Positions 12,255 to 24,387 of a stretch of DNA of 64,000 nucleotides are shown here, piece after piece (position 1 is the stretch's first letter; every line of letters begins with the position of its first letter). The notes below the pieces were generated by a model. The model saw only the letters and a program-made list of their open reading frames with translations. It did no database searches and was not told where the DNA came from. The position numbers and the translations under genes were made by a program. The DNA comes from Porpolomopsis calyptriformis (lineage: Eukaryota > Basidiomycota > Agaricomycetes > Agaricales > Hygrophoraceae): positions 1,364,001 to 1,428,000 of the forward strand of contig OX621169.1 in the NCBI GenBank assembly GCA_951640195.1. The letters are read 5' to 3'.

Positions 12255-13796
12255 CTAACGCGTAACTCGTAGGTGGTGCTCGTTGACGGGCGCACGTATA
12301 TACTCATTCTCGAGGAGAAACCCAATCGCCTGTCTGTTGGGGGTAATAGCACATAAGTCTGCTGCTTAGAGAAGAGTGGATCGGCTAATTCCACTCACTC
12401 AATTTCATCTGGTTCCACGGATGGCATATCAAGAAATATCGAATTCGACATCGACTTCACATTCACTCCCTCATAATCGTCTCTTACATTGCCACGGAGG
12501 CTCGGATACAGTGAAGTGGGCCGATCAGCCTCGGAGATGCATAGATAAACCTTCCGTTGAAGAGGTGTCAGGTTCGAAAACGGGTCGAGGTTTCGCTTCG
12601 ACGGAGTGCGGCGGTAGTCCCCAGATGTCACGCCTGAGTTTGACGATGAATCTGCAAGCGGAAGTGACGTATGAGTTGACAAGGGGGACCTGGTCCCGCC
12701 TACAAGAACTGGCTGGTAATCGGATGTTGGGAGTTCCTCAAAGGAAGCAGCGGGGGAAAAATATGGAGTGGAGAGTGCTCCTGAGCAGTCCGTCCCCGGA
12801 GAAGTGGTTCCGGGATCATGAAGGTCCTCGTAGTCTCTGGGTTTCCCTTTGCCTTTGTTAAAACCCGACACACGGGAATCGTGTGATTTTGAATCAAGGT
12901 GCGAGCCCGCGGCACAGAGCAAGCGTGGCGAAGATGACTGAGGTAAGGGTAAGGTTGTGTTGGCGGAAATTGGGCTAGTCTCAGCCGCTCTCATCGAATC
13001 AGAGAAGTCTTCCGAGATTTCCAGGCTAATATCCTCCGATTCATGAAATTTACCCGAGAGTTCGTCGGGACCATGAACAACTTCTGAGATAGATTTTCCC
13101 CCAATAAGTGGCTTGAGATACATTAAAATACAAGTTCACGGCGTTTACACAGGCTTTACTCACCGGAGGACCACGCTCCGAAATCAAAGCAGAGGCCATA
13201 GCATCTAGCAAGTGGTAGTATATCTCATGACAATCTTCAACCGGCCGGCTAGATTTGACTTTGAGAGAATTACACCCTCTGAAGCGATCGAGGGTGCCAA
13301 TGACACACACGTACATGTGCTCTCTAAAGTTGAACGGGTGTCAGCCATCTGTGTGCTTGAACACGAGCAAGACATCCATACGAACGATGCGATCCAAAAG
13401 ATGTAACAGACCAACAAGATGACTTACTTGATACGGCTGTTTACATCCCACTGTGTGGCCGTGATTCGACCCCGAGAGCCGTCCTCAAGAATAAGTTTCA
13501 TGGGATTGTCACCGTCCAGACTGACGACGGCCGCAACTAGTTTGACCTATTAGCAGTCCAAATGATTCAAGGAGAACGGAAAGGGACACGCGCGTCAACG
13601 TACAGACCAGACTTGACGCCCCCCAATGTCAAACCTAGCACCAGTATGCTCTTGCTTTGCATCTAGAAGCTGGCGAACAACTACAGGGAGCAATGATTCA
13701 CCTTGTGAACGGTATAAGTCACCCGTCTACAAGACACCAAGCAGGAGATTGGAACTGACCGGTAAAATCGGTCTCCCGGAAAGAACGGTCACCCAT
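12255..13796 (-). CDS. Divergent paralogue of replication protein A 32 kDa subunit
   Basis: Resembles RPA32/RPA2, the middle subunit of the eukaryotic ssDNA-binding complex. Six exons (13760-13796, 13604-13701, 13428-13546, 13164-13323, 12399-13111, 12255-12333) sum to 1206 nt, 401 aa. Visible parts: the N-terminal edge of the OB fold (VVVRQLLDAKQEH), OB-fold core (VKLVAAVVSLDG, GRITATQWDVN), VCVIGTLDRFRG and DCHEIYYHLLDA, then about 180 residues of Ser/Pro-rich spacer, then a winged-helix start (FSNLTPLQRKVYL) and its end in the last exon (QAIGFLLENEYI). The canonical gene lies directly upstream on the same strand. The long spacer replaces the short linker of ordinary RPA2. The middle of the winged helix is poorly conserved. 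Whether it still joins an RPA trimer cannot be told from sequence. Confidence 0.82.
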
Positions 13797-14239
13797 GTTC
13801 GAACAGCACGACAGCTCGATACTCTATGTTCAGCGCTTGGAGGTCAAGCGAACACGTGCAAGTCGCGAATCCGTTGCGGATTGATTGATGCCGAAAAAAC
13901 AGCCTAATCCTCGATGCTCGGGCAAGTATTTGACCAACCTTGCAACTCCTTTCTGAGGGACAAAGGCGTTGTAAGACTGGCTAAATACTGGCCTCGAGTG
14001 TGGTGTCCGATACCATTCAGCTATTCCGTCGGACAAGTGGCGTGTCACACTTGAATTGGATAATTACCGACCAGCGTATGGAATACACCTAAACCTACAA
14101 TCTCAAGATACCAGGATTGATTGATATCGCCGGAGATGATGTAGTTTAGGCTAACTCGAGGGTCACGATAATGGGGGACAAAGGGAAAGGATTTAGTCCA
14201 GCAAATGTAGTTGGAGTTGTGGTACTTTTTAAACAGGAA
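13797..14239. other. Spacer between the two RPA2-type genes
   Basis: About 440 bases. It contains a 72-codon minus frame without RPA2 resemblance. Presumed 3' flank of the canonical gene and promoter of its paralogue. Confidence 0.4.
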
Positions 14240-15362
14240 CTATTGGCAGACTTGAAAGTGAGAGTCGTCAATGGTAGTATACACGGAACCTTCTTCCATC
14301 AGGGCTTCTAGGGCGGAGCTAGAATCGCGGATGAGCTCCTTTGCAAATGCAAAATGCGATCCGTTTACCTGATCACATGAGGATCTTTTCCAACGGCACG
14401 TGCGATCGAGGCAATGTGAATGCCTTCTTCGTTGTGAGGTTGAGAAAGAATAAATTCGACGATAGATCGTTGCATCGGCGGCAAATTAGCAAACTGGTTG
14501 GTTACCGTCATTGGATTGGAGGTGTACGCAGAGGGGCCGTGGGCTCCAGGCAACAGATTCTGTTGCAGCTGTGGTTGCCCGGGACCCGGAGGCTGAACAA
14601 AAACTGGTTAATGTCACGAAATCGCATTCAAGATCCACAGAACTGACCGGCCCCCTGTCAAGAATGAGACTGACGGTCATCGCCTCCATTGTATGGAAGT
14701 ATAACTCGTGGGGATCTTTTGTCGGTCGGATGTGGGAAATATTTATATACCGTTTATTGGAAAATACCTTGAGAGCACCCGTCACACGGACATAGGCGTT
14801 CTCTCTAATCCTTCATCAACATGGCACGCGATACCTATGGAACACGACATACGTGATGCCCTCCCACTTCTTGTTGTCCTCTGGGTTCGAAGAGTCGACC
14901 CAGTGTCGTCCCTCGATGCGGCCAGAGCCATCGTCAAGCCAGTAGATACAATTTGTGGCGTTCTTTTGGATTGATATAACTTGTGCCACGGTTGAAACCT
15001 GAGCTTGAGGTCATGTAAACAGTTTTGCAACGGCGGCCAAATTACACACCTGACCAATTTCGTTATTCTCCACCCTCCATTCGGAATCTGTATGTGCCTG
15101 GGTAGCCCGAGTGAGCTGGGCGATTGTAAAAGGTCTCAGTGATTGAGCAGTGTCGCTCCTCTTTTCCTAAAAAACGGTCGGTTTCTAGAATGTCAGAAAA
15201 ACACGTACACTTACCTCTCCCGAACCACCAGGACTGTTAAATGGTGAACTACCGGGGAGAAAGCCACCTCCACCTCCTGGATAATATGGATTAGTTCCGT
15301 CTGAACCAACTCCTATCAGTAGTGGGCGTATTAGGCACGTGGAGTAGCGTACACTGGGCCAT
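14240..15362 (-). CDS. RPA2: Replication protein A 32 kDa subunit
   Basis: Middle subunit of the RPA heterotrimer, which coats ssDNA in replication, repair and checkpoint signalling. Seven exons (10, 86, 117, 146, 157, 224 and 79 nt) sum to 819 nt, 272 aa, the usual family length. The first coding exon is only ATGGCCCAGT, joined to a Gly-rich phospho-region-like N-terminus (NPYYPGGGGGFLPG). The OB fold follows (LRPFTIAQLTRA, NCIYWLDDGSGRIEG, RHWVDSS, VRVTGALKVFSNKRY), a Gln/Pro linker, and the C-terminal winged helix (QFANLPPMQRSIVEF, HNEEGIHIASIARAVG, ALMEEGSVYTTIDDSHF). It sits 137 bases downstream of the NatB subunit gene on the same strand. Confidence 0.93.
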
Positions 15363-15498
15363 TGGCGCGTCGCAGTGGATACAATGGAAGGGTCAAAGGA
15401 CGACGTGATGCTTTGTTTACAGGAACGCTTTGTTTGGACGTCACGGGATTTTTTGTATTTGTCAGCACACTCATTTATGGTGCTAGTACATCCTCTTT

Positions 15499-18400
15499 TC
15501 ATGTGTAAGTCGTGCACAAACGTGTGACGCCCTTCCCTACACCGTCCAGTACCTTTCTGCGAGCATCCGCAACCCTTTTGGCGACACTCGAAACAAATTC
15601 ATAGTCGATCTGAGTCCGACCAAAGTGGTCAAATGAGATTCACAGCCAATGACATGAAAACGCACTTCCGGTGAGACAGTATACAATGGCTTGCAAGCAT
15701 CCACAAGACGTTGCCTGCGTACGGCGGTCCCTTCTATCTCTCCCATGTCCTGTAAGTCACTTGACATGTCACGTAAAACTGCAAGAGCTTTTGCGCGGAT
15801 ATCCTTGCAGCTCTGCGTCAACTACACCCGGAACCGTGTCAAGTCTTGTACAGATAAAGTTTCCTGGAGCACTCACGAGACCTAGCTTGTACACTTTCGC
15901 GATTGGGGGCGGCCTAAACCGCAACGTTTCAATTACAAGAAGAATGAATGCCTATCGAGGCTGGGTTAATGATGGCGTCTGCAGTAACCATGCACTTGCC
16001 TCTTGAGTAAGGGTTGCTACATGGAGTACATCAGAGACAGACCCCTCGCTCCGAGTGGCGTGGAATCGTTGTTGCATGTCTTGAACATCAGGTCAGCATG
16101 ATGCAATCACGCTTCGTTAGACGTACGTTCAAAATAGCTAGATACTAAAGTGGGAGGGTCCTTTACGGGTGGAACCTCTACCTCCTTTTTTCCAAGCCCA
16201 TTTGCTCCATGTTGGGCAGAGACGTCCGGACCTTTTCCTGGGCCAACCTTGGATTCAACCTGTTTGGCAGCTTCCGCGAGTACAGTAGCGTGTGGTGGCC
16301 GTATGTGGTTATGATATGGTTCCAGCCAGTCAGCAAGAGCCGTTATGAAGTCCAGCAAGGAAAGCTCGTCTGGCGTCAGCTGCGGAAAGTAAATTTGTCC
16401 ATTGTGCAATAAAGTTGATCAGATTTCCTTACGTCCTTCAGTTCCTCTTCTCGTCTCGACACAAGGCGTTCCTTCAGTTTGACGAAATCGCGATCTTGCT
16501 TAGGTCGGTCGCCGACTAAGATTTTATCCTCGGCATCCTTATCTAGGTCACTGGCTTGCTGGAAGACTCTGATGTATATCTTCAGGAAAACCCACAGCCA
16601 TCCTTGCTGAAAACAGATAAAGACGTCAACAATGGTTCATCATGGCGATATGGCCGAAAGATGTATACCCCAGCATGTTGCTGAAAGAGTAGAGTCTGCT
16701 GGTTGGAGGAGGGTTGCGATCTCGGTTGGTAGTTGGGAAGAATGTCGAAATCCCGATTATCACTGTGGACTGTGGAGATGAAACCTGAGGTCGCTTCCAT
16801 CGATTTTAAAGCTCTGAACATGCACGTACAACGATCAAAAATGAATTTGAGTTCAATCAATTCCATGTCAATGATGTCTGGGGTAATTGATTCATGAGTC
16901 AAGCGCATCCGGACATGTTCGACTTTCACCAAGTCCCGTTGGAGTGAATTGTCGAGTCTATCTTCAAATGTGATGAATTCAGGAATCTGTCGAGGTCGGT
17001 AAGACAGACAGCAAGACCGACAAGAGATGATAATCACTTGAGAGTATTTTTCACCCGTAAACGCTCGAATGACGAAATCGGAAGTCTGAAAGCAATCTGA
17101 ATTCACATCTTCACATTCGGGTGGATGACGATCTTCACCTCTTGGGAATTGCTTATGTATATCTGACTTGATTCGAGACATTCCGTGGGATAAGTCAAGT
17201 CACCTATAGCTGCAAGGGAGAAAGTGGAAGCTCTGGAGAGGATAAAGTGTGAGAGGGTGTCGTTCTGGATATGTTTAATGTCCATCAGGCGGTAATGCTC
17301 CAAGGCCAAGGAAGGAGCGCCTGCGATATGGTAAGGCTTTACCAGATGCAGAGAGGATTGAAGGGTTGCATACCTAGTAAGCGATATATGCGGATGAGCA
17401 ACAGCCGTACTTGAAACGAGGATTTGCTCTTTGCAGATGCAAACTCGAGAACGACAACAGCACTATATAAGTGGGTTTCGTCTTTTGTCAACCGCCACAA
17501 GTTAACAAAGGTATTCCCGGCTAAAGTCGCGAGATCGTCCGCAGGTTGTAGTTCTGTGACAGGCAATCCTGAACCAAATTTAAGACCGGCCAAGTAATCC
17601 TTGACATATTGTGCCGCTCGAGCAGATTCCGTTGCTGGGGTCAATTGAGATTCTTGGAGATTGTAGCGCAAAAGTTTATGGACATTGATAGACCTTTGGA
17701 AGTCGGAGCGTGAAGTCTGACATGATCGAACCAATTGGGTGTAATGCAACAAAACATGAGGCTTACTGAAGGGGTAAAAGATTCTAAGAAAGAAGTCCAC
17801 CGCAACAGATCTTCACCATCCAGCTGGAGATAAGGAGTGAGGTCCTCATAACAGCAGGCTTTGTCGCCTATCGCCTGGAAATACTGTTCCATTGACTGTA
17901 CCAACATACCAGGGTCTGATGCACGATGGATCGGACGCGGGACCAAATCAGACGATGCGAACATTCACTGACCTGTAGAAAGACCATGAACTCTGGCACG
18001 TTCTTCGAGCTCCAATAAAGCCAGAAGCCCCGAACGATCTTTACCGCCCTCCTGCTCCACGAGCTGCATAAAGAAGGCTGTATTCTTAGTAATCTGTTCA
18101 ATGCACTCCTTCGTCCCGGACTCATTCAGATCAGGAACAACTTCCCCATTCGGCGGGGCGATATCCGAGAAGGTGGCATCCAGCATGGAAAGAAATTCGA
18201 GCCAGTTACGATCTCTGGTAAGGAGGGTTAGCGTGAGATCACGCAACAGGTTGAATCGCCTACTGTTTTTCGACGATTTTCTGCTGCGCCCGCTCAGCCT
18301 CTTCCTTAAATAACCCTCGAGAACGCCAGATTTCCCGTCTAATTTCGTTGCAGACCAAACTGGTTGAACAAATAAAACTCCCCACGTCACTGCTTAATAA

Positions 18401-19553
18401 TCTTTGGGCTTCATCAAAAAGACCCAGTTCCCGGAGAATGGTCAGATGAAGATAGAGCCGGTCAGCGCTGAAATAGGACGGCGTAGGGGAAGAGGTAATG
18501 AGTCGATGAGCAAGATTGTAGAGTAAGCGACGCATATCTTGTGGGGTCGCTGGATCATTTGCCTTGATCAAAGCGGGACTTAGTGAAGAAAATATCTTTG
18601 AGTGTGCATTATTCACCTGCAAGATCGCACTCATTACGCTCCAGTACAAATAACGGTCGTCTTGAAATTGTTTGTACATCTTAGTTGCTACCTAGATGAA
18701 AATGTGAGTGATCGGGAATAGATAAAGACCTCATTGGGACTGGATTGGTCGAAGCTGGTCATCAACGCAGTAGGGCGGCAACGAGCACTAGTTTGAGGTC
18801 AGTCATCTTGGCAGTCTCCGATGGCCATTCTCACCTCATGTATGAAATCCATGAGGTGTGTCCGGAGTTGTTCGAACTTGTATTTAAACTTGTTATTGTC
18901 AAACACCATTCCGAACACACCTCATCATGCGACTCCAGGCAGGTTTGGAATACTGCTGGGACTTATCGATCACCGAAAGCCGGAGCCTCACCTGCTGAGC
19001 CGATTTCCAGTTTCCAGTCCGAACATAAGCGAAGAATGTTTGTGCTCCGAGTTCTTCGTTGGTGGGATGTTGCCGGAAGGCATTTTCGAACATGGATACC
19101 ATATCGTAATCTGGGGGGGGGGTCGAAACAAATCACTGGTATTCAGCGTGTAGGAAAGAGGTCCAATCAGATGATACCCACGGCGTCCCAAACCTCGTAG
19201 AACAAGAGTCATAGCTGACAGTGTTGCATCATCCAAAGACTTTGAAGCAAGAACTTCATTGCATAAAGCAACCGATTCTTCAAGTTTTTGAGATCGGACT
19301 AGGGCAAGCGCTTTCAAGGCCTGTTGGTCGAGATATGGCATAACAAGCGTGTCGGTGCGAGAAAAGAACGAACCTTGACCAGTTCATTTGTTGGCTGTTT
19401 TTTTAGTAGCTTGTTGCATGCCACAATGGCCGACTTATTTGAGCCCGTGTCCAGGGCGTCTTGATGTGGACTTGTGAGTCCAAGTGTTGCAGCACCAGAA
19501 CTTCACAACTCACCATAGATGGGACGTATCTGACGCTGAAAAGCAGCTGACAT
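15499..19553 (-). CDS. NAA25: NatB N-terminal acetyltransferase auxiliary subunit (MDM20/NAA25)
   Basis: Ribosome-anchoring subunit of the NatB complex, which acetylates Met-Asp/Glu/Asn/Gln N-termini. It has many exons over 4 kb. The N-terminus MSAAFQRQIRPIYDALDTG is restored by splicing at about 19506, followed by TPR-like helices (KSAIVACNKLLKKQP, KALALVRSQKLEESVALCNE). The centre reads KMYKQFQDDRYLYWSVMSA, and LEHYRLMDIKHIQNDTLSHF is the best family signature. The C-terminal exons give CKDIRAKALAVLRDMS and, after a last intron, IDYEFVSSVAKRVADARRKV, ending at 15499. Not every internal splice site was resolved. The start at 19553 was chosen from the conserved RQIRPIYDALD motif. Confidence 0.85.
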
Positions 19554-19750
19554 TTGCAGTGGTGGATGCGAGTCGATAACAAGGAAATTATCAGGGAGTA
19601 AAACGTAACGTTATCGACGCTCGTGAGATTGCCGACTCTCACATGCATTTTTGATTTCATTGCGCAGGTTCAACGGAAGGACAGACTCGTGTCGGCAAAA
19701 CCAGCTCCACCGTTCCGCGGGATAGCGCCTCTAGGACCTCTCAGACTACC

Positions 19751-19999
19751 ATGTCTCTTTTATCACCGTCAGTTCTAACAAACGCCATCATAGACGTGGA
19801 TCTCATGCCGCATCACAGAATTCTTGACCCTGTGTTGGGAATCTTCACCGGAATGTTTGCGTATTACCTCTATGAAAAGAATCCCCGCACAAATCTTCCA
19901 ACAGACGAAAGACTCGTCAACTTAGTTAACTGGAAATGGCGGAAGTGGAGACTCGAAAGGGACAAAAGGCTAAAAGACATGGGGGATGGCCGCCCATGA
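19751..19999 (+). CDS. NCE101-like small membrane protein
   Basis: A 65-residue protein resembling non-classical export protein NCE101. A single intron (19768-19818) joins MSLLSP to ILDPVLGIFTGMFAYYLYEKNPRT, the family signature: one transmembrane helix followed by a polar NPRT turn. A basic tail follows (WKWRKWRLERDKR). The unspliced frame is also open, but it would insert 17 residues ahead of LDPVLGIFTG, where family members have none. It is divergent from the NatB subunit gene, with about 200 bases between the ATGs. Family function is loosely defined (leaderless export in yeast). Confidence 0.75.
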   Translation: MSLLSPSVLTNAIIDVDLMPHHRILDPVLGIFTGMFAYYLYEKNPRTNLPTDERLVNLVNWKWRKWRLERDKRLKDMGDGRP

Positions 20000-20159
20000 A
20001 TTTCCAGAAGGAACGCCAGTATTTAGACAGAATAGCGTAGTCAACCTCCATCGGATTGGTGTGCCCGATATCGTGATAATATGTATGGTTATTTTGCATG
20101 AATGAGAGAGGCGGGTCTGGTGGAAGTAGAGCAACCACCTTTGCATCCTTACCATATAC

Positions 20160-22595
20160 ATGGACAGAGTCCGAAGAATCTTCAGGAGATTTGGTCAAGA
20201 TGCAAACCTCGTCCGAATTAACAGACGGAGAGCTATCATCGCGTTTTTATCAAGATGGTTGTCATTCTTGAGGTATAAGCCAACTCATCTTGCCAGTGCG
20301 TCCTGAGCATTGTTTTCAGATTCGCACTTTTTTCAGTTGGGTATCTATGGATGATTTTCATTCCGTCACCCCATCTATCCAGATGGACGTACATCGACGA
20401 AAACGCGCTGCAGCCAGGACAGGTGATATACCATTCGTATCGTCTGATCCCCAAGGAATGACAAACTTTCAGGTTAATACTTATTGGAGTTGGTCCGATG
20501 TCCATGCTGCCGACCTTTATCTTCATAAACTAGAACAACTGGTGGACACAAATGCTACAAGTGAACGGTGGGATAATGAACCATTCTCGTTCCTCCCCGC
20601 GTTTCCTGACCACAATTCAGGAGGGCAGAATTTCTTATGAACGAGTTCAAGACACTAGGACTTGCATCCTCAACACAGAATTACGCATTCTCATCAAACG
20701 TTGGGGTGACGCATTTCCCCAGCTTCGATAATCATCCAAGGAACCAATATCCTTTATTCATAGACAATAACAGGGACAAATGCTTACGCCCTTCTTTCCT
20801 CACCAAGAACTCCAGGAGCCGAAGCCATGGTCATGAGTGCTTCTTGGTTTAGTCTCACAGGGGACGACAAACTTAATCTTCGTGGGGTCTCCACGATTCT
20901 CGCCCTCGCCGCTTTTCTGAAGCGTTCGTATTCTCCGTTAGTGGATGATTTTCTCCTGTACCCTGATCAGTTGTCTTCCTGCAGAATACTCGCTATGGGC
21001 CAAAGACATCATTTTCGTAATTAGCGATGGACATCTTGATGGCATGCATGCCTGGCTCGCCACGTATCACGACTCGATCCAATCGAGTAAAGTCCACTTT
21101 GGCCTCCTTGACCGTGTCTCACACCATCTATTTTCAGATCTTTATGCTGACCCTCTCACATTGTCTTCCGGGGTGATCTGGACCGCGCTCAACATTGACT
21201 ACCCAGGTCATTCTTTCTCTCATCTGGGTATCTTTTTCGGTTAGTTCGCGTTCTCCTGCACAAAAGCGAAAACTTAAGCATACTCCATTAAGAGGGAATA
21301 AACGGCCGACTTCCCAACCAGGACCTCCTCAACTCGTTCCGGAACATATCGCCAAACACCGGAGGCGTCCCTGTGCTTCTTTACGATCATTTAGACCCAC
21401 GAGAATATCTCGAGCGACGAGGGGAACTCGATATCATACCTTCGTGGGTTCCTAATGTCATTAGAGATCACCCAGAAGTGCGAGAATACGCATATCAGGC
21501 TAAGAACATTCTTCGCCATGTCGGGTATCAAGCTCGCGGGAGGCCAAGCGGAGTCCATGGATTATTTCATCAGTAATTTGTGATCCGATGCTGATCTGCT
21601 CTCGCTTATTTAGTGGCTCAACTTGCAGGTTTCGCATAGATGCTTTCACCCTGTTTGCTCTCCCAGCCCCAGGACCACACGGCTTTCACGCTATAGGCCG
21701 GTATGTCTTTCTTTTGCAAGTTTGATGATACTTATTAATGAATGATGTGGTCGCAGAATCGTGGAGTCGACACTTAGAACGACAAATAATCTCCTTGAAC
21801 GCCTTCACGCTTCATTCTTTTTTTACATCTTGGCCGCTCCCGGAAGATTTCTAAAGATAGGTAGCTATCTGCCCAGCGCGGTTTTAATCAGCGTTGCTAT
21901 GATGTTTGGAGGCCTGAGGCACTGGGTTGATGCCGGTTGGGTCCGCGAGACTGGCGAACAAAGGTTCCACAAGGGTGACCTCGTCGATCCTCTCACGAAA
22001 CAAACATGGGTGACACGGCGACGACCCGTGCTCGACGTATTAGCTATTATGGCCACCACTCATGTGATAGGGGCGATATCCTTCCTGGCACTGACGCGGT
22101 CTTGCTTCTTTGAGCACCAGGTATTGTTGATGGCTACAGATTGTACGATTTGGCTTATATCTCTTCACGCAGTTCTTCTCGACTTTACTTTGCGTCATCA
22201 TCTTAACCATCCCTTTGGCAACTATGTTTCTCTTCTCATATAAGACTATAAACGGCGCCCCTCTCTCAAAGGTCCTGAACGCATTAAATCTATGCTTAGC
22301 ATCTACGGTCATATCCATCACCACCGTTCTCAATTTCTCTCTAGCAGCGACTCTTGCGGTCATATTAGGGCTCCCTTTGTCTTTTGTGACATCTAGTCGG
22401 AGCCTAGGTGTTAGGCTCGGCAGGTACACTGCATATGTTTTTCTCGCATTTGGCTGGGGAATCTGGGCTCGAGAAGAGACAATCAAGGCCATTTGGGACT
22501 GGGAGATTTTGGGAGTGTGGTTTGCGCCCTTCGTATGCATAGTTTATGCACCTTTGGTGCTACAAGCAGGTATCGCTTGTCTACTGCCACCGTAA
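20160..22595 (+). CDS. GAA1: GPI transamidase component GAA1
   Basis: ER-membrane subunit of the GPI transamidase that attaches GPI anchors to proteins. The N-terminus is basic, then hydrophobic: MDRVRRIFRRF, INRRRAIIAFLSRW, and after an intron RFALFSVGYLWM. The luminal domain starts TYIDENALQPGQVNTYW and includes an M28-peptidase-like fold (MSASWFSLTGDD, WAKDIIFVISDGHLDGMHAWL, GRLPNQDLLNSF, FRIDAFTLFALPAPGPHGFH), then NNLLERLHASFFFYIL and several C-terminal membrane helices ending near VLQAGIACLLPP. Multiple short introns are confirmed by frame between about 20265 and 21760. The start was chosen from the ATG that reads in frame into the Arg-rich leader. Confidence 0.9.
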
Positions 22596-22669
22596 CTCAG
22601 ATAGTTCGATCAGCAGTTGAAAAATCCCAAGATCATCGAAGCAGTTTGCGGAACCTGAGGCCCGAGATA

Positions 22670-24341
22670 CTACCCGTCCATGTTCATCATCATGCCTGCA
22701 ACTGGACCATCAGGGCCGAACAGATCACCATCCATCTCTGGGTCTCCTTCGCCGTCGCCTTCATCATTGCCTCCTTCGTCTGGGTCGTCTCCTTCTTTCT
22801 TCAATCGTTGTTTCTCCTTCATCTCATCTCGTTGTGCCATTTTCATGTCCAGGTCTGCCGTTAGTTTCTTCAGGGCGTCTTCGAATCGTTTCTGAGAAAG
22901 TGTTAGTTCATATCACTCTAAGACAGATATGTTGCGCACTCGGATAAGTGGATTGGCTGAACTTGCTATCTCGTTAACCTTTTTGGAGACAGCGGCTTCG
23001 AGATCTCGTATTTCTTCGTTCAATAGCTTCCTTGCTTGGACAGTCTCGTCATCCTCTTCCTCGTCTTCTTCTTCACTATCCTCTTCCTCGTCTTCGTCTT
23101 CCTCGTCATCCGCTTCTTCCTCGTCGCCAAGTGCCAAATCCAACTCTGCAGCCAGTTCCTCGTCAATTTCCCCGTCTCCTTCATCATCATCCTCGTCATC
23201 ATCCTCACCATCCTCACCCTCACCAAGCTCAGCTCCAGGAGTGGGTGCATCAGCGTCTGAGCCATGGAATCCAGGGGTAAAGGCGTCGAGAGGTTCGTCG
23301 CGCTCGATAAATTCCGAATCTGATAGGTCGGGGTTGACATTTTCAAGAATTTCTAAACGCACGCAAGCCAAGGATCAGGACGCAACATATGCAAAATCGA
23401 AAGAGGCTCAGACCATAGTGAACCTCGGCGGCGGCGGCATCCTCCTCCAGCAGTCTTTCAACTTCTTGTTCGACGCTTTCTATTGTCTAACGATATGTCA
23501 TTAAACAGCGTGAAATATATGGACGGGACACGCACCCTTCGGTTAACCCTCTTGCGAAATCTGCGTTTCCTCGCATGGTGCAATGGAGGGGTGATCCCGT
23601 GTGACCAAATGAATTCCTCGATATTGAAATTCTTATGATTTGCGACGGAATCGTCATTCTCGATGCGGTTTTCAACAGCCAGCATCTGGGGAACTCAATG
23701 TTAGTTGTGCAATGAGTTTCCGAGGAATTCGGGGCAACCTGACATATGTCCGCCACTTTGAACATTTGTTTATTATCCAATGTCTTCTGTGACTCCACAA
23801 TACATGGAAGGTCAACGAGCTTGGAAGAGTATGTCGAGTTTCCGATATGAAACACAGCACGCCGGGAATCTGCACGACTTGTTCGATGAGGGCAAAGGGT
23901 GATAGCTGATGTTCAACCACCTTTGAATTTGAACCACACGTCATTGGACACCTCTCTGGCGGCAACCATCTTCCGTAGCTTTTCGCCGTCCTCACCTGGC
24001 GGCATCCTGAGGATGAACTGCTCCTCAAAAACAAGGTCCTCATCGTCAGAGTCTAGTTCACGATCGTAAGGTCCAAGAAAGGACATTCCAGGAGCCTGAG
24101 CTGCCGCCTTGTCGCTCAGCTTCAGCTTCAGCTTGGGCTGGGGCTTGACCTTGGTCGTAGTGGATCGTGTTGTTCGCTCGGGGGGCTCCATTGAAGACAT
24201 ATTTCCCGACGCCGAGGGTACTGTAAGCCCGCCTGGCTTTTGTGGCGCAAAGGAGGACGATGCACCATTTGGTGGTATCGATACCTCGACCCGAGGCCCG
24301 GTTGTCGTTTCGTCGTCAACGACGATTAGATCCTCGTCCAT
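22670..24341 (-). CDS. TAF7: TFIID subunit TAF7
   Basis: Subunit of the general transcription factor TFIID that contacts TAF1. The N-terminus is MDEDLIVVDDE, then a Pro/Lys-rich spacer. The TAF7 core reads EEQFILRMP, NDVWFKFK, VFHIGNSTYSSKLVDLPCIV, ESQKTLDNKQMFKVADICQM, then a basic block (HHARKRRFRKRVNRR). An intron-separated acidic region (about 23040-23230) is almost all Asp/Glu, followed by a coiled coil and a Met/Gly/Asp-rich tail ending at 22670. An in-frame Met further upstream (24398) would overlap the OTU1 start, so 24341 is preferred. It is divergent from OTU1. Confidence 0.9.
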
Positions 24342-24387
24342 TGAAGCTGAGCTGATAATCACGTGAGATAACGATCGTTTTGCTGCA
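24342..24387. promoter_or_regulatory. 46-bp divergent spacer between TAF7 and OTU1
   Basis: The two ATGs lie head to head. The spacer contains a palindromic CACGTG E-box-like hexamer. With so little room, the core promoters must extend into the opposite gene's first exon. The regulatory role is inferred from position only. Confidence 0.45.

Noticed and set aside
12376..12861. 161-codon plus-strand frame
   Set aside because: It overlaps the disordered exon of the RPA2 paralogue, which has intron structure and family motifs; the plus frame has neither.
13830..14048. 72-codon minus-strand frame between the two RPA2-type genes
   Set aside because: No RPA2 resemblance and no splice connection to MGDRSFRETD, the start of the paralogue.
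19926..20198. 90-codon minus-strand frame over the NCE101 end
   Set aside because: It overlaps NCE101 and the GAA1 start on the opposite strand, with no recognisable family.
22929..23504. 191-codon Ser-rich plus-strand frame
   Set aside because: It is the antisense of the Asp/Glu-rich TAF7 region; the poly-Ser is simply complement of GAA/GAT runs.
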